A model generated the notes under the pieces. It searched no databases, had not been told where the DNA came from, and was given only the letters and a program-made list of their open reading frames with translations. From assembly GCA_964511405.1 (NCBI GenBank), contig CAZEFK010000035.1, forward strand, positions 1 to 41,041: a stretch of DNA of 41,041 nt. The letters run 5' to 3'. Below, piece after piece: positions 1 through 8,159 of this stretch. The stretch is from CAZEFK01 sp964511405 (lineage in GTDB: Bacteria > Pseudomonadota > Alphaproteobacteria > Elsterales > Elsteraceae). Position 1 is the first letter of the stretch. Every line of letters begins with the position of its first letter. A program made the position numbers and the translations under genes.

Positions 1-1145
1 CGGCCGAGGGTCAGATCGGCGTCGGTCACCGTCGGCTCGCTGCCGCCGCGGCCGTAGCACGCCGGACCGGGATCGGCGCCGGCGCTCGCCGGTCCCACCG
101 CGATCCGGCCGAGACTGTCGGTGTCGGCGATCGACCCGCCGCCGGCGCCGATCTCGACCATCTCGATCACCGGGATGCGCAGCGGCAGGCCGCTGCCCTT
201 CAGGAACCGGGCGGCGCGGTCGACCTCGAAGCTGCGCGAGGCCTGCGGCCGGCCGGCCTCGATCAGGCAGACCTTGGCCGTGGTGCCGCCCATGTCGAAG
301 GACAGGACCCGATCCTCGCCGGCCGTGCGGGCGAGCGTCGCGGCCAGGATGGCGCCCCCGGCGGGTCCGGATTCGACCAGCCGGATCGGGAAGCGCACGG
401 CCGTCGCCAGGGTGGTGATGCCCCCGCCCGAGGTCATCAGATAGACCGGACAGGCGACCCCGCGCGCCGCCAGCGCCTGCCCCAGGCGGGTCAGGTAGCC
501 CGCCATCAGCGGCTGGACATAGGCATTGGCGACCGTGGTCGAGGTCCGCTCATATTCGCGGATCTCCGGGCAGACCTCCGACGACAGGCTGATCGCCAGG
601 CCGGGCAGCCGGCGGCCCAGGCGCTCGGCGGCGCGCCGCTCGTGGTCGGGGTTGGCGTAGCTGTGCAGGAAGGCGATCGCCAGGCTCTCGACACCGGCCT
701 CCGCCAACGCCGGGACCAGGGCGTCGAGCGCGGCCTCGTCCAGCGGCCGCAGCACCTGGCCGCGGGCGTCCATGCGCTCGGGCACGGTCAGGCGCAGGTG
801 GCGGGGCACCAGCGGCTTGGGCTTCTCGATCTGCAGGTCGTACTGGTCGTAGCGGCTCTCGTCGGCGATCGCCAGCACGTCGCGGAAGCCGTCGGTCGCC
901 AGCAGCGCCGTGCGCGCCCCGCGGCGCTCGATGATCGCGTTGGTGGCCAGCGTCGTGCCGTGGATCAGCACCGTCAGGTCGCGGGGGGCGAGGCCCGCGC
1001 GGTCGAGGGCCACGCCGATGCCGTCGATGACGCCCTGCTCGGGTGCGGCCGGCGTGGTCAGGACCTTGGCGGTCCAGCGCCGGCCGGCCGCCTCCACCAC
1101 CACGTCGGTAAAGGTGCCGCCGATATCGACCGCCAGCCGCGCCAT
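1..1145 (-). CDS. hyuA: Hydantoinase/oxoprolinase A subunit, N-terminal part (runs off the window)
   Basis: The reading frame starts at the ATG at 1145 and stays open to the window edge, giving about 381 residues; the C-terminal part lies outside. It opens with MARLAVDIGGTFTDVVVE, the N-terminal phosphate-binding signature of HyuA/OplA proteins of the acetate/sugar kinase-Hsp70-actin fold. It later shows HGTTLATNAIIERRG, a DMGGTTAK block and IGAGGGSIA, all typical of the family. Such enzymes hydrolyse cyclic amides (hydantoins, 5-oxoproline) or carboxylate ketones in an ATP-dependent way, normally with a HyuB partner, which may lie beyond the left edge. The exact substrate cannot be read from the sequence. 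The gene runs in the same direction as the Nudix gene behind its start, with a 54-base gap. Confidence 0.88.
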   Translation of the reverse strand, partial: MARLAVDIGGTFTDVVVEAAGRRWTAKVLTTPAAPEQGVIDGIGVALDRAGLAPRDLTVLIHGTTLATNAIIERRGARTALLATDGFRDVLAIADESRYDQYDLQIEKPKPLVPRHLRLTVPERMDARGQVLRPLDEAALDALVPALAEAGVESLAIAFLHSYANPDHERRAAERLGRRLPGLAISLSSEVCPEIREYERTSTTVANAYVQPLMAGYLTRLGQALAARGVACPVYLMTSGGGITTLATAVRFPIRLVESGPAGGAILAATLARTAGEDRVLSFDMGGTTAKVCLIEAGRPQASRSFEVDRAARFLKGSGLPLRIPVIEMVEIGAGGGSIADTDSLGRIAVGPASAGADPGPACYGRGGSEPTVTDADLTLG

Positions 1146-1199
1146 GCGCCCTCCGCTTCGCTCAAGATCTTGAGCAATAGCCGGGCGGCCGGGCCGGGT

Positions 1200-1748
1200 C
1201 TACACGCCGCAGAGGCGGGCCGCGCGCAGCAGCAGGAAGGCCGTGCCGCCATGAACGATGCGACCGTCCTCGACCGCGCGCACCGCCTCGGCCAGCGGCA
1301 TGCGCACGATCTCGATGATCTCGTCGGGGTCGGGCCGGATCGGATGCTGGCGCAGTGACCGGGCGATGAACAGCGTGGCGTTGGCGCTGACCACGGTGGT
1401 CAGGTAGTCGAGCCGGCCGAGAGTGAGCCAGTCGCCCGCCGACAGCCCGGCCTCCTCCATCAGCTCGCGCTGGGCGCTCTCCAGCGCCGTCTCACCCGGC
1501 TCGCAGCCGCCGCTGAAGGCCTCCAACGACAGCCGGCCCAGGCCATACTTGTACTCGCGGCCGAGCACCACGGTGCCGTCGTCGTCGAGCGCCAGCACGG
1601 TGACGCCGGGCTGAACCGTGACCACGCCGAAGATGCCGGGCGTGCCGGACGGGCGGATCACCTGGTCCTCGCGCACCGCGATCCACGGGTTGCGGTAGAT
1701 CTCGCGGCTGCCGACCCGGCGGAACGGGTTGTCGTCGCGCTGGCTCAT
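1200..1748 (-). CDS. Nudix hydrolase, ADP-ribose pyrophosphatase-like
   Basis: The 182-residue protein carries a complete Nudix box at residues 80-102 that fits G-x5-E-x7-REUxEExGU exactly (core REL-MEE-AGL). This box binds the divalent metals that cleave nucleoside diphosphates linked to another group. The flanking sequence, with a GVVTVQPGV strand and a REYKYGLG segment before the box, resembles the ADP-ribose/NDP-sugar pyrophosphatase branch rather than MutT. The substrate is inferred from that resemblance only. The start is the ATG at 1748. The gene lies between hyuA and the LysR gene, all on the minus strand; only 13 bases separate it from the LysR stop, so cotranscription with the regulator is possible. 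Confidence 0.85.
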   Translation of the reverse strand: MSQRDDNPFRRVGSREIYRNPWIAVREDQVIRPSGTPGIFGVVTVQPGVTVLALDDDGTVVLGREYKYGLGRLSLEAFSGGCEPGETALESAQRELMEEAGLSAGDWLTLGRLDYLTTVVSANATLFIARSLRQHPIRPDPDEIIEIVRMPLAEAVRAVEDGRIVHGGTAFLLLRAARLCGV

Positions 1749-1761
1749 ACTGTCTCCCCGG

Positions 1762-2670
1762 TCAGGCGGCGGCCGCCACCGTGGCAGCCAGCCGCGTCCG
1801 GATCCATGCGGTCAAGGCTCGCGCCCGGGCATCGGGCTCGCCGCGGGTCACGACCGCATAGCGATAGCGGACCGGGACGGGGGCCGTCGCGCGGGCCAGG
1901 CGCACCAGGCGGCCGGCAGCCAGGTCGTCCGCTGCCAGCACCTGCCGCGCCAGGGCGATGCCCAGGCCGTCGACGGCCGCCTGCAGCGCCAGGTGGGCCT
2001 GGCTGACCGTGATCGCCGGTCCGTCGGGCAGCCGGACGGCGGCCGCCTCGGCCCAGTCGCGCCACCGGCAGCCGCCGGCATCCACCTCGGCCACCGAATC
2101 GACCAGCCGCGGCAGGCCGGCCCAGCCCGTCACCGCCGCAATCTCCGGACGGGCGGCCAGGAATCCCGGGCTGCACACCGGGAACACCGAATCGCCGCCG
2201 ACCACGGCGCTGCGCAGCCCCGTGTAGCGCCCGGGACCGAAGCGCAGCCCGACATCGGCGTCGACGCCGATCTCCAGCAGCCGGTCCTCGGCCAGCACGA
2301 CGACGGACAAGGGCGGGCGCAGCGCCGCCAGGTCGCCCAGCCGCGGCATCAGCCAGCGCGCCGCCAGCGACGGCGGCAAGGTCAGCCGCAGCGGCCGCGC
2401 GGCCGCGCCGATCGCGGCCAGCCCGGCCGCGATCTGCCCGAACCCGCCGCGGACTGATTCGGACAGACGCTCGCCCTCGGCGGTCAGCGCCAGCGCCCGG
2501 GTCAGGCGCCGGAACAGCGGCGCGCCGACCGCCGCCTCCAGCGCCTTGATGCGCTGGCTGACCGCGCCCTGCGTCAGCCCGAGCTCGGCGGCGGCGGCCG
2601 TGAAGCTCAGATGGCGGGCGGCGGTCTCGAACGCGCGCAGGGCTTCGAGGGGGATCGAGCGCGGGATCAT
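1762..2670 (-). CDS. LysR-family transcriptional regulator (GcvA-like)
   Basis: This 302-residue protein has the LysR layout: a winged helix-turn-helix at residues 5-65 (LEALRAFETAARHLSFTAAA, then LGLTQGAVSQRIKALE) and a C-terminal effector-binding domain. The phrases SFTAAAAELGLTQGAVSQRI and GVDADVGLRFGPGRY resemble the GcvA subgroup. The frame is open further upstream, but translation most likely starts at the ATG at 2670, because the longer version would run antisense through the divergent PhzF gene. A perfect palindrome lies three bases upstream of this start, as expected for an autoregulated LysR gene. The natural target is the divergent PhzF gene; that pairing is inferred from position. 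Confidence 0.9.
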   Translation of the reverse strand: MIPRSIPLEALRAFETAARHLSFTAAAAELGLTQGAVSQRIKALEAAVGAPLFRRLTRALALTAEGERLSESVRGGFGQIAAGLAAIGAAARPLRLTLPPSLAARWLMPRLGDLAALRPPLSVVVLAEDRLLEIGVDADVGLRFGPGRYTGLRSAVVGGDSVFPVCSPGFLAARPEIAAVTGWAGLPRLVDSVAEVDAGGCRWRDWAEAAAVRLPDGPAITVSQAHLALQAAVDGLGIALARQVLAADDLAAGRLVRLARATAPVPVRYRYAVVTRGEPDARARALTAWIRTRLAATVAAAA

Positions 2671-2672
2671 GA

Positions 2673-2689
2673 CATTAGTCCAGCTAATG
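2673..2689. promoter_or_regulatory. Perfect inverted repeat, probable LysR operator
   Basis: The sequence CATTAG-TCCAG-CTAATG is a perfect 6-5-6 inverted repeat. It contains a T-N11-A core (T at 2675, A at 2687), the usual LysR-type site. It lies in the 93-base divergent region between the LysR gene and the PhzF gene, three bases from the LysR start codon, so a bound regulator could block its own gene and act on the PhzF promoter. Confidence 0.6.
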
Positions 2690-2763
2690 CGTAGTGGCGC
2701 CGATCTGGTTTGTAAAGCCGCCGCCCCCGGCCCATCACAGGACGAACACCACAGGAGACGGTC

Positions 2764-3642
2764 ATGCAGCAGATCGATGTCGAGATCGTGGACGCCTTCG
2801 TCGATGGCGGCGCCGGCGGCAATCCGGCCGGGGTCGTGGTCGAGGGCGCGGCGGCGCTGACGCCGGCGCAGCGCCAGCAAGTGGCGCGCGACCTGGCGAT
2901 ATCGGAGACGGCCTTCGTGCTGCCCTCCGCGACCGCCGACGTCCGGCTGGAGTTCTACACCCCGTCGCGCCCGATCGCCCATTGTGGCCATGCCACGGTC
3001 GGCAGCTTCGCGCGCCTGGCCGCCCTCGGCCGGCTGCGCGGCGCCGAGGTGGTCAACGAGACGGTCGACGGCCCGCGGCGGATCCGGATCGAGGGGGCGA
3101 GCGCCTTCCTGGAGCAGGTGCCGGCGCGGCTGGAGCCGGTGCCGGCCTCGGTCACGGCCGAGATCCGGGAGTCGCTGGGGATCGCGGCGGACGCGCTGCT
3201 GCCCGACGGGCCGATCCTGGCGGACAACGGCAACCGCACGATCCTGGTCGGCGTCGCCTCGGCCGCGATTCTGGGTGCGCTGCAACCGGACCAGGCGCGC
3301 ATCAAGGCCCTGACCGAGCGGTTCGATGCGGTCTGTTACTATGTCTTTGCCCTGGATGCCCGGACGCCTGGCCGGGATGCTACGGCCCGCATGTTCGGCC
3401 CGGCCTACGGCATCCCCGAGGAAGCCGCGACCGGCATGGCCGCCGGCCCGCTGGCCTGCCTGCTGGACCGCCGGACCGGCGGCGACCGCGACGGCTTCCG
3501 CATCGAGCAGGGCCACTTCATGGCGCCGCCCTCGCCGAGCCTGATCCTAGCCCGGCCGGAGCGGTCGGGCGGCCGGCTGTCGGCGATGTGGGTGGGCGGC
3601 GCGGCGCAGGCGCGCCTGGTCAGGCAGGTGGCGTTCGGGTAG
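2764..3642 (+). CDS. PhzF-family isomerase/epimerase
   Basis: The 292-residue protein matches PhzF-like enzymes: an early DAFVDGGAGGNPAGVV segment, the acid catalyst in ISETAFV (Glu48) and the family CGHAT motif at residues 74-78. Near the C-terminus, EEAATGMAAGPLACLL corresponds to the second lobe of the two-fold diaminopimelate-epimerase-like structure. PhzF itself isomerises an intermediate of phenazine synthesis, but no other phenazine gene is present, so this is better called a PhzF-like isomerase of unknown substrate. The ATG at 2764 follows an AGGAGA ribosome-binding site. It is divergent from the LysR gene and probably controlled by it. Confidence 0.88.
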   Translation: MQQIDVEIVDAFVDGGAGGNPAGVVVEGAAALTPAQRQQVARDLAISETAFVLPSATADVRLEFYTPSRPIAHCGHATVGSFARLAALGRLRGAEVVNETVDGPRRIRIEGASAFLEQVPARLEPVPASVTAEIRESLGIAADALLPDGPILADNGNRTILVGVASAAILGALQPDQARIKALTERFDAVCYYVFALDARTPGRDATARMFGPAYGIPEEAATGMAAGPLACLLDRRTGGDRDGFRIEQGHFMAPPSPSLILARPERSGGRLSAMWVGGAAQARLVRQVAFG

Positions 3643-3667
3643 CGCCGGGCTCGATATCGAGACCTGC

Positions 3668-4576
3668 TCATAGGGTTTGTATCAGGCGCTCGCACGCCGC
3701 CATCGCCTCGGCGAAACTGAGCACTTCGCCGGGCCCGGCATAGGAATGGTCGCGCACGAAAGTAGCGTACTCGCTGGCCCATCCCGGATCGGTGCGGAGC
3801 CGATCGAGCATCATGGCGAAGCGCGCGTCCGGGTCGGCTGGTACTCGCCCGTCGCCGCGGGTGGCGTCGATGGCGACAGCCTTGTGAACCAGGTCGGCGA
3901 AATGGGGAGAGGCCGCGACGCGCGGTTCCAGCGCCGCCAGATCGTGGACGTGCCGGACAATGCGAGGATCATCCCTGAACGAACCGCGGTCACGTGCGCA
4001 AACGCGCCAGGCCAGGGCGCTCAGCTTGTCGGCTGCCGTCTCAGCCGGATCAACACAGGCGAAGGCAGCAACCTCCGGCGCCGTCTGCTGAGCCGTTGCA
4101 ATCAGCGACCGGATCGGTTGAAGCGTCGGCAGCAAGGCCGTCGCCTCGAAGGTCATTTCGACCACGATGTGGGGTCGAAAACCGACAGCCATGGAGAAGG
4201 CGCTGGGATAGGCCAGGTTGGCGGAGAAGAAGCGGTTGGTCTCGCCGCCGCGGCGCACGTCGCCGATCAGCGTGAAGCCACCAGCCGTCAGGGCATCGAC
4301 GATCAGATGCCGATAACGGCTCCGCCCGCGCTTGCGCGCGCTGTCGCTGGGCAGCTCCGGCATCGCCACCTTGAAATCGATGTCCTCGGAGAAGCGGCGG
4401 ATCAGGCCCCAGCCCTTCGACAGCGAAGTATCGCCCGAGAAGACCGGCGTCGCTGGGCCGTGGTCGGCGGCGGCGACAACGTCGATCGCACGGACGACGT
4501 GCCAGTCTTTTTCGGTCAGGCCGGGGTCTGCTTCGAGCCGCTGCGCGACATCCTCAACGAGGCGCGGGTCGAGCAC
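3668..4576 (-). CDS. abiEii: AbiEii/AbiGii-type nucleotidyltransferase toxin
   Basis: The 302-residue protein shows the two core signatures of AbiEii toxins: GDTSLSKGW (residues ~48-56) and RFSEDIDFKV shortly after, in which the acidic pair binds metal for nucleotidyl transfer. A later AETAADKLSALAWR segment matches the conserved helix of the family. Related toxins modify tRNA or other nucleic acids with nucleotides and cause reversible growth arrest or abortive phage infection. Translation starts at a GTG at 4576, inside the end of the upstream antitoxin gene (23-base overlap), so the two are translationally coupled. The cell target is not deducible from the sequence. Confidence 0.88.
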   Translation of the reverse strand: MLDPRLVEDVAQRLEADPGLTEKDWHVVRAIDVVAAADHGPATPVFSGDTSLSKGWGLIRRFSEDIDFKVAMPELPSDSARKRGRSRYRHLIVDALTAGGFTLIGDVRRGGETNRFFSANLAYPSAFSMAVGFRPHIVVEMTFEATALLPTLQPIRSLIATAQQTAPEVAAFACVDPAETAADKLSALAWRVCARDRGSFRDDPRIVRHVHDLAALEPRVAASPHFADLVHKAVAIDATRGDGRVPADPDARFAMMLDRLRTDPGWASEYATFVRDHSYAGPGEVLSFAEAMAACERLIQTL

Positions 4577-4964
4577 GTTCGAAGCTCATATAGCCGATCT
4601 TGCGGCGGACGCGGCCGCGCACGGCGATGACGCGGCCGTTGGGCACTTGCGTGGTCCGACCCGCGTTGTAGTCCTGCTCGGCCGTGCTAGGTCCGGCTTC
4701 GATGCCAAGGCGACGGAGCGCTTCGGTCGCGAGCAGCTTCATCGCCTTGACCGGCGTTGGCTTGCCGTCGACGGTGGAGGCTCGGGCTCGGGTATACAGC
4801 CCCTGTCCAATGCGCAGGAGCTTGCCCCTGCGCACCAGGCCGCGCAATGCCCGGCCGACTTGGTCGTAGCCCCCCATATCCTCGAAATCCGCGCGCAGAA
4901 ACACGTCGCCGCGCTTACGGGCGATGCGCTTCAATAGGCGGTCTTCTAGGTTATCGGGACGCAT
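4554..4964 (-). CDS. abiEi: AbiEi-like antitoxin (DUF6088 type)
   Basis: The 136-residue protein begins with a winged-helix-like segment (LKRIARKRGDVFLRADFEDMGGYDQVGRAL, then RRGKLLRIGQGLYTR), typical of AbiEi/DUF6088 antitoxins that repress their own operon and neutralise an AbiEii toxin. The C-terminal part, with VPNGRVIAVRGRVRRKIGYMSFERARPAPR, is the dimer/toxin-linked domain of this family. The start is the ATG at 4964, preceded by GAGAGAGG. The gene is first in a two-gene operon and overlaps the toxin start by 23 bases. The small-domain subtype is assigned from motifs; the antitoxin role is well supported by the partner. Confidence 0.85.
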   Translation of the reverse strand: MRPDNLEDRLLKRIARKRGDVFLRADFEDMGGYDQVGRALRGLVRRGKLLRIGQGLYTRARASTVDGKPTPVKAMKLLATEALRRLGIEAGPSTAEQDYNAGRTTQVPNGRVIAVRGRVRRKIGYMSFERARPAPR

Positions 4965-4996
4965 TTCGGCCTCTCTCCCACGCTGCCAATATACGA

Positions 4997-5018
4997 CATC
5001 GACGAACTGAATTCGATG
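4997..5018. promoter_or_regulatory. Imperfectly supported inverted repeat upstream of abiEi
   Basis: CATCG-N12-CGATG lies 33-54 bases upstream of the abiEi start, and an outer ACGAC/GTCGT pair extends it. AbiEi proteins bind inverted repeats in their own promoter, so this is a candidate operator. The arms are short, so confidence is low. Confidence 0.3.
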
Positions 5019-5029
5019 CCGTGCCGTCG

Positions 5030-5344
5030 TCAGGCCCGATCCCCCCGCAGCCGCGCGGCGATCGCTTGGGACGCCGCGGCTATCGCGTCATCGTCGCGCC
5101 GGTAGAAGGTCCATTGCTTGATGCGCTTGGGCACCACCAGGCCGGCCTCGACCAGCACGCGCATATGCTCGCTGAGCGTCGGCTGGCTGACCCCCAGCTT
5201 CTCGGCGATGAACAGGCCGCACACGCCGTCCGCCACCAGATCGCCATCGACCTGGGGCGGGAAGTGGGCGCGGGGATCCTTGAGCCAATCGAGGATCTGC
5301 AGGCGGCGCTCGTTGGCCAGGGCACGGAACAGGTCGGCAGTCAC
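5030..5344 (-). CDS. ArsR-family winged-helix regulator
   Basis: This 104-residue protein is a single ArsR/SmtB-type DNA-binding domain: LFRALANERRLQILDWL at the N-terminus, the recognition region LGVSQPTLSEHMRVLVEAGLV, and a beta-wing with KRIKQWTFYRRDD. No cysteine-rich metal site is evident near the recognition helix (there is one cysteine, in GVCGLFIAEKLG), so it may sense a small molecule or redox state rather than arsenic. It starts at a GTG at 5344 with no strong ribosome-binding site. It is divergent from the PLP-dependent dehydratase gene, separated by 44 bases, and is likely its repressor. That link is inferred from the arrangement. Confidence 0.85.
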   Translation of the reverse strand: MTADLFRALANERRLQILDWLKDPRAHFPPQVDGDLVADGVCGLFIAEKLGVSQPTLSEHMRVLVEAGLVVPKRIKQWTFYRRDDDAIAAASQAIAARLRGDRA

Positions 5345-5360
5345 TTAGGCACTTTGCCAA

Positions 5361-5378
5361 TCGACGAAATTATGTCAA
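5361..5378. promoter_or_regulatory. Candidate ArsR operator between divergent genes
   Basis: TCGAC-GAAATTAT-GTCAA is an inverted repeat with four of five arm positions matched, located in the 44-base gap between the ArsR gene and the dehydratase gene. On the minus strand it contains a TTGACA hexamer that could be the -35 element of the ArsR gene. The size suits an ArsR dimer, but the symmetry is imperfect. Confidence 0.35.
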
Positions 5379-5388
5379 GACTCGGGGC

Positions 5389-6351
5389 ATGACCACGCTC
5401 GCTCCCCGATCGGCCTCGATCGACCGCGCCGCGATCGCCGAGGCCGCCCGCCTGATCCGTCCCCATGTCCGCCACACGCCGGTGCTGGCGGCGGATGCCG
5501 CCGATTTCGGCCTCACCGGCCGGCCGCTGACCTTCAAGCTGGAGTTCCTGCAGCATTCCGGCTCGTTCAAGGCGCGCGGCGCCTTCACCAACCTGCTGAC
5601 CCGGCCGGTGCCGGCGGCCGGGGTGGTGGCGGCCTCGGGTGGCAACCATGGTGCCGCCGTGGCCTATGCCGCGGGCAAGCTGGGCGTGCCGGCGACCATC
5701 TTCGTGCCGAGCGTGGTGTCGCCCGCCAAGGCCGAGCGCATTCGCAGCTATGGCGCGCGGCTGGAGATCGCCGGCGAGCGCTATGCCGACGCGCTGGCCG
5801 CCAGCGAGGCATTCGTGGCCAAGACCGACGCGCTCGCGGTCCATGCCTACGACCAGCCGGAGACGCTGCTGGGCCAGGGCACGGTCGGGCTGGAGTTGGA
5901 GGAACAGGCGCCCGACATCGATACCTTGCTGGTCGCAGTCGGCGGCGGCGGCCTGATCGGCGGCATCGCCGCCTGGTACCAGGGCCGCATCAACGTGGTC
6001 GCCGTCGAGTCCGACGGCGCCCCGACCCTGCACGCCGCCATGGCCGCCGGCCGCCCAGTCGACGCCCCGGCCGGTGGCATCGCCGCCGATTCCCTGGCGC
6101 CGCGCCAGGTCGGCAGCCTGATGTTCCCGATCGCCCAGGCCTATCTGCGCGCGCCGGTGGTGCTGGTCAGTGACGACGCCATCCGCCAGGCCCAGCGCAC
6201 CCTGTGGGACCGGCTGCGCGTCGTCGCCGAGCCCGGCGGCGCGGCGGCGTTCGCGGCCCTGCTCGACGGCCGCTACCGCCCGGCCCCGGACGAACGCGTC
6301 GCCGTGCTGCTGTGCGGCGCCAACACCACCGCGGTCGAGTTCGAGCGGTAG
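5389..6351 (+). CDS. PLP-dependent threonine/serine dehydratase family protein
   Basis: The 320-residue protein is a fold-type II PLP enzyme. GSFKARGAF carries the Schiff-base lysine (Lys61), SGGNHG at residues 83-88 binds the substrate carboxylate, and VGGGGLIGG forms the phosphate cradle. The C-terminal end has the expected short LLCGANT segment, and no regulatory ACT domain follows, so this is a catabolic-type or 3-hydroxyaspartate/serine-type dehydratase rather than biosynthetic IlvA. It would release ammonia and a keto acid from a hydroxy amino acid. The ATG at 5389 sits 44 bases from the divergent ArsR gene. The exact substrate cannot be chosen between threonine, serine and hydroxyaspartate. 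Confidence 0.85.
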   Translation: MTTLAPRSASIDRAAIAEAARLIRPHVRHTPVLAADAADFGLTGRPLTFKLEFLQHSGSFKARGAFTNLLTRPVPAAGVVAASGGNHGAAVAYAAGKLGVPATIFVPSVVSPAKAERIRSYGARLEIAGERYADALAASEAFVAKTDALAVHAYDQPETLLGQGTVGLELEEQAPDIDTLLVAVGGGGLIGGIAAWYQGRINVVAVESDGAPTLHAAMAAGRPVDAPAGGIAADSLAPRQVGSLMFPIAQAYLRAPVVLVSDDAIRQAQRTLWDRLRVVAEPGGAAAFAALLDGRYRPAPDERVAVLLCGANTTAVEFER

Positions 6352-6369
6352 CGCATCGGTGCCGCCTGC

Positions 6370-7215
6370 CTACCGCCCGCCGAAGCCGGACCCCAGGGCG
6401 ATGCCCTTGAAGATGTAGCGGTGCATCAGGATGGTCAGGACCAGGCCGGGCAGCATCGAGATGGCGGCGCCGGCCATCATGTAGGTCCATTGCGTGCCCT
6501 GCTGGCCCTGGAACAGGGTCAGGCCCAGCGGCAGGGTCGCATGCTCGGGCCCGTTGACCACGATCAGCGGCCACAGGAACGAATTCCACTGGCCGATGAA
6601 GGCGAACAGGGCCAGCAGCCCGATCGCCTGGCGGCACAGCGGCACGAAGATCGTGACCAGGATCGCGAGATGCGAGGCGCCGTCGATCCGCGCCGCCTCC
6701 TCCAGCTCGTTCGGCACGGCCAGGAAGCTCTGGCGCAGCAGGAAGGTGCCGAACGAGCCGAAGGCGACCGGCACGATCAGCGCCAGGTAGCTGTCGGTCC
6801 AGCCCAGGGCCCCCATCATCAGGAACAGCGGGATGACGATGACCGCCTGCGGCACCATCAAGGTCGCGAGGTACAGCACGAACAGCGAACCGCGGAACGG
6901 GAAACGCAGGCGCGCGAAGGCATAGGCCGCGAGCGTCGACACCGTCACGGTGATCGCGGTCACCGCGGCCGCCACCCCGGCGCTGTTCAGGAAGAACCGG
7001 CCGAACGGCAAGTACAGCCAGGCCTCGACGAAATTGTGCCACTGCACATGGCTGGGCAGCAGCCGCGGCGGCACCGCGAACACCTCGCGGTCGGGGCGCA
7101 GGGCGTTGGACAGCATCCACAGGAACGGGAACAGGAACAGCGCTGCCACCAGCCCCAGCCCGAGCGTCGAGACGGCCGGCAGGATCGCGGCGGCGCGGCG
7201 GCGGCGGTCAGGCAT
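6370..7215 (-). CDS. Carbohydrate ABC transporter permease, MalG-like
   Basis: The 281-residue membrane protein has about six hydrophobic helices and the cytoplasmic coupling loop EEAARIDGASHLAILVTIFVPL, the EAA motif through which such permeases contact the ATPase. Phrases such as FPFLWMLSNALRPDREVFAVPPRLLPSHVQWHNF and SFGTFLLRQSFLAVPNELEEAARIDGAS are typical of the MalG/UgpE half of CUT1 sugar importers. It is the last gene of a minus-strand set (binding protein, MalF-like permease, this gene) and overlaps the end of the MalF-like gene by 8 bases. No ATPase gene follows; after the 18-base gap comes the converging dehydratase gene. Confidence 0.92.
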   Translation of the reverse strand: MPDRRRRAAAILPAVSTLGLGLVAALFLFPFLWMLSNALRPDREVFAVPPRLLPSHVQWHNFVEAWLYLPFGRFFLNSAGVAAAVTAITVTVSTLAAYAFARLRFPFRGSLFVLYLATLMVPQAVIVIPLFLMMGALGWTDSYLALIVPVAFGSFGTFLLRQSFLAVPNELEEAARIDGASHLAILVTIFVPLCRQAIGLLALFAFIGQWNSFLWPLIVVNGPEHATLPLGLTLFQGQQGTQWTYMMAGAAISMLPGLVLTILMHRYIFKGIALGSGFGGR

Positions 7216-8155
7216 CGTAGTGCACCCAGCGCCGCTGCAGCCGCAGCTGCACCGCCGTCAGCGCCATGATGATCACGAACAGCACCCAGGCGATCGCCGA
7301 GGCGTAGCCGAGCCGGTAGTTGACGAAGCCCTGGGCGTAGATCGCGTAGCCCAGGGTCGTGGTCGCCGAGCCCGGCCCGCCGCGGGTCAGCGCATAGACC
7401 TGGTCGAACGCCTGCAGGCTGGTGATCGCGGTCAGCACCGTCCCGAAGAACAGCGACGGCGAGATCAGCGGCAGCCGAATGCGCCAGAACCGGTCCCAGG
7501 CCGAGGCGCCGTCGATCCGGGCGGCGTCGAGATAGACCGCCGGCACGGCCTCGAGGGCGGCGCCGAACAGCAGCATGTTGTAGCCGAAATGCGACCACAG
7601 CGTGACCAGCACCAGGCATTGCAGTGCGCCGGCCGGCGACGTGATCAGGTTGCCGATCGGCAGTCCCGCGGCCGCAACCGCCCAGTCGACGATGCCGCCG
7701 GGGGTCAGCATCAGCAGCCAGACGATCGAGATGCCGACGGCCGGGGTGAAGGTCGGCAGGAAGAACACCAGCCGGAAGACCTGGCGGCCCCAGGGCAGGC
7801 TGTTGATCCACACCGCCAGCAGCAGCGACAGGGCGATATTGAGCACGACATATTCGGCGCTGTAGATCAGCGTCACCCGCAGCACCTGCCAGATCACCGG
7901 GTCGCGGAACGCCAGCCGGGCATAGTTGGCCAGCCCGACGAAGCGCAGCTCGCCGATCACCTGCCAGTTGGTGAAGCTCAGCGCCAGCGAGGCCAGCAGC
8001 GGCCCGACCAGGAAGGTCAGCAGCCCGAGGCCGCTCGGCGCCAGGAATACGGCGGCGGTCCCGAGATCGCCGAAGCGGCGGCGGCGCGCGACCCTAGGCC
8101 GGGCCGGCAGGCCCGCCCAGGATCGTGCGCCAGCCGCGTCGATCGCGGGGCGCAT
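7208..8155 (-). CDS. Carbohydrate ABC transporter permease, MalF-like
   Basis: The 315-residue protein has a short basic cytoplasmic start followed by AVFLAPSGLGLLTFLVGPLLASLALSF, the first membrane helix of UgpA/MalF-type permeases, and about five more. Its EAA loop reads YLDAARIDGASAWDRFWRIRLPLISP. It forms the heterodimeric channel with the MalG-like protein. The frame is open further upstream, but the ATG at 8155 is preferred: it lies just after the stop codon of the binding-protein gene (ending at 8160), leaving only four bases between them. Longer versions would overlap that gene out of frame. The substrate class (sugar, glycoside or polyol) is inferred from family only. Confidence 0.92.
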   Translation of the reverse strand: MRPAIDAAGARSWAGLPARPRVARRRRFGDLGTAAVFLAPSGLGLLTFLVGPLLASLALSFTNWQVIGELRFVGLANYARLAFRDPVIWQVLRVTLIYSAEYVVLNIALSLLLAVWINSLPWGRQVFRLVFFLPTFTPAVGISIVWLLMLTPGGIVDWAVAAAGLPIGNLITSPAGALQCLVLVTLWSHFGYNMLLFGAALEAVPAVYLDAARIDGASAWDRFWRIRLPLISPSLFFGTVLTAITSLQAFDQVYALTRGGPGSATTTLGYAIYAQGFVNYRLGYASAIAWVLFVIIMALTAVQLRLQRRWVHYDA

Positions 8156-8159
8156 GCCG

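Noticed and set aside
3650..3661. Perfect 12-base palindrome CTCGATATCGAG between the PhzF and AbiEii stops
   Set aside because: Too short and without a loop or T-run to call a terminator; such a palindrome can occur by chance.
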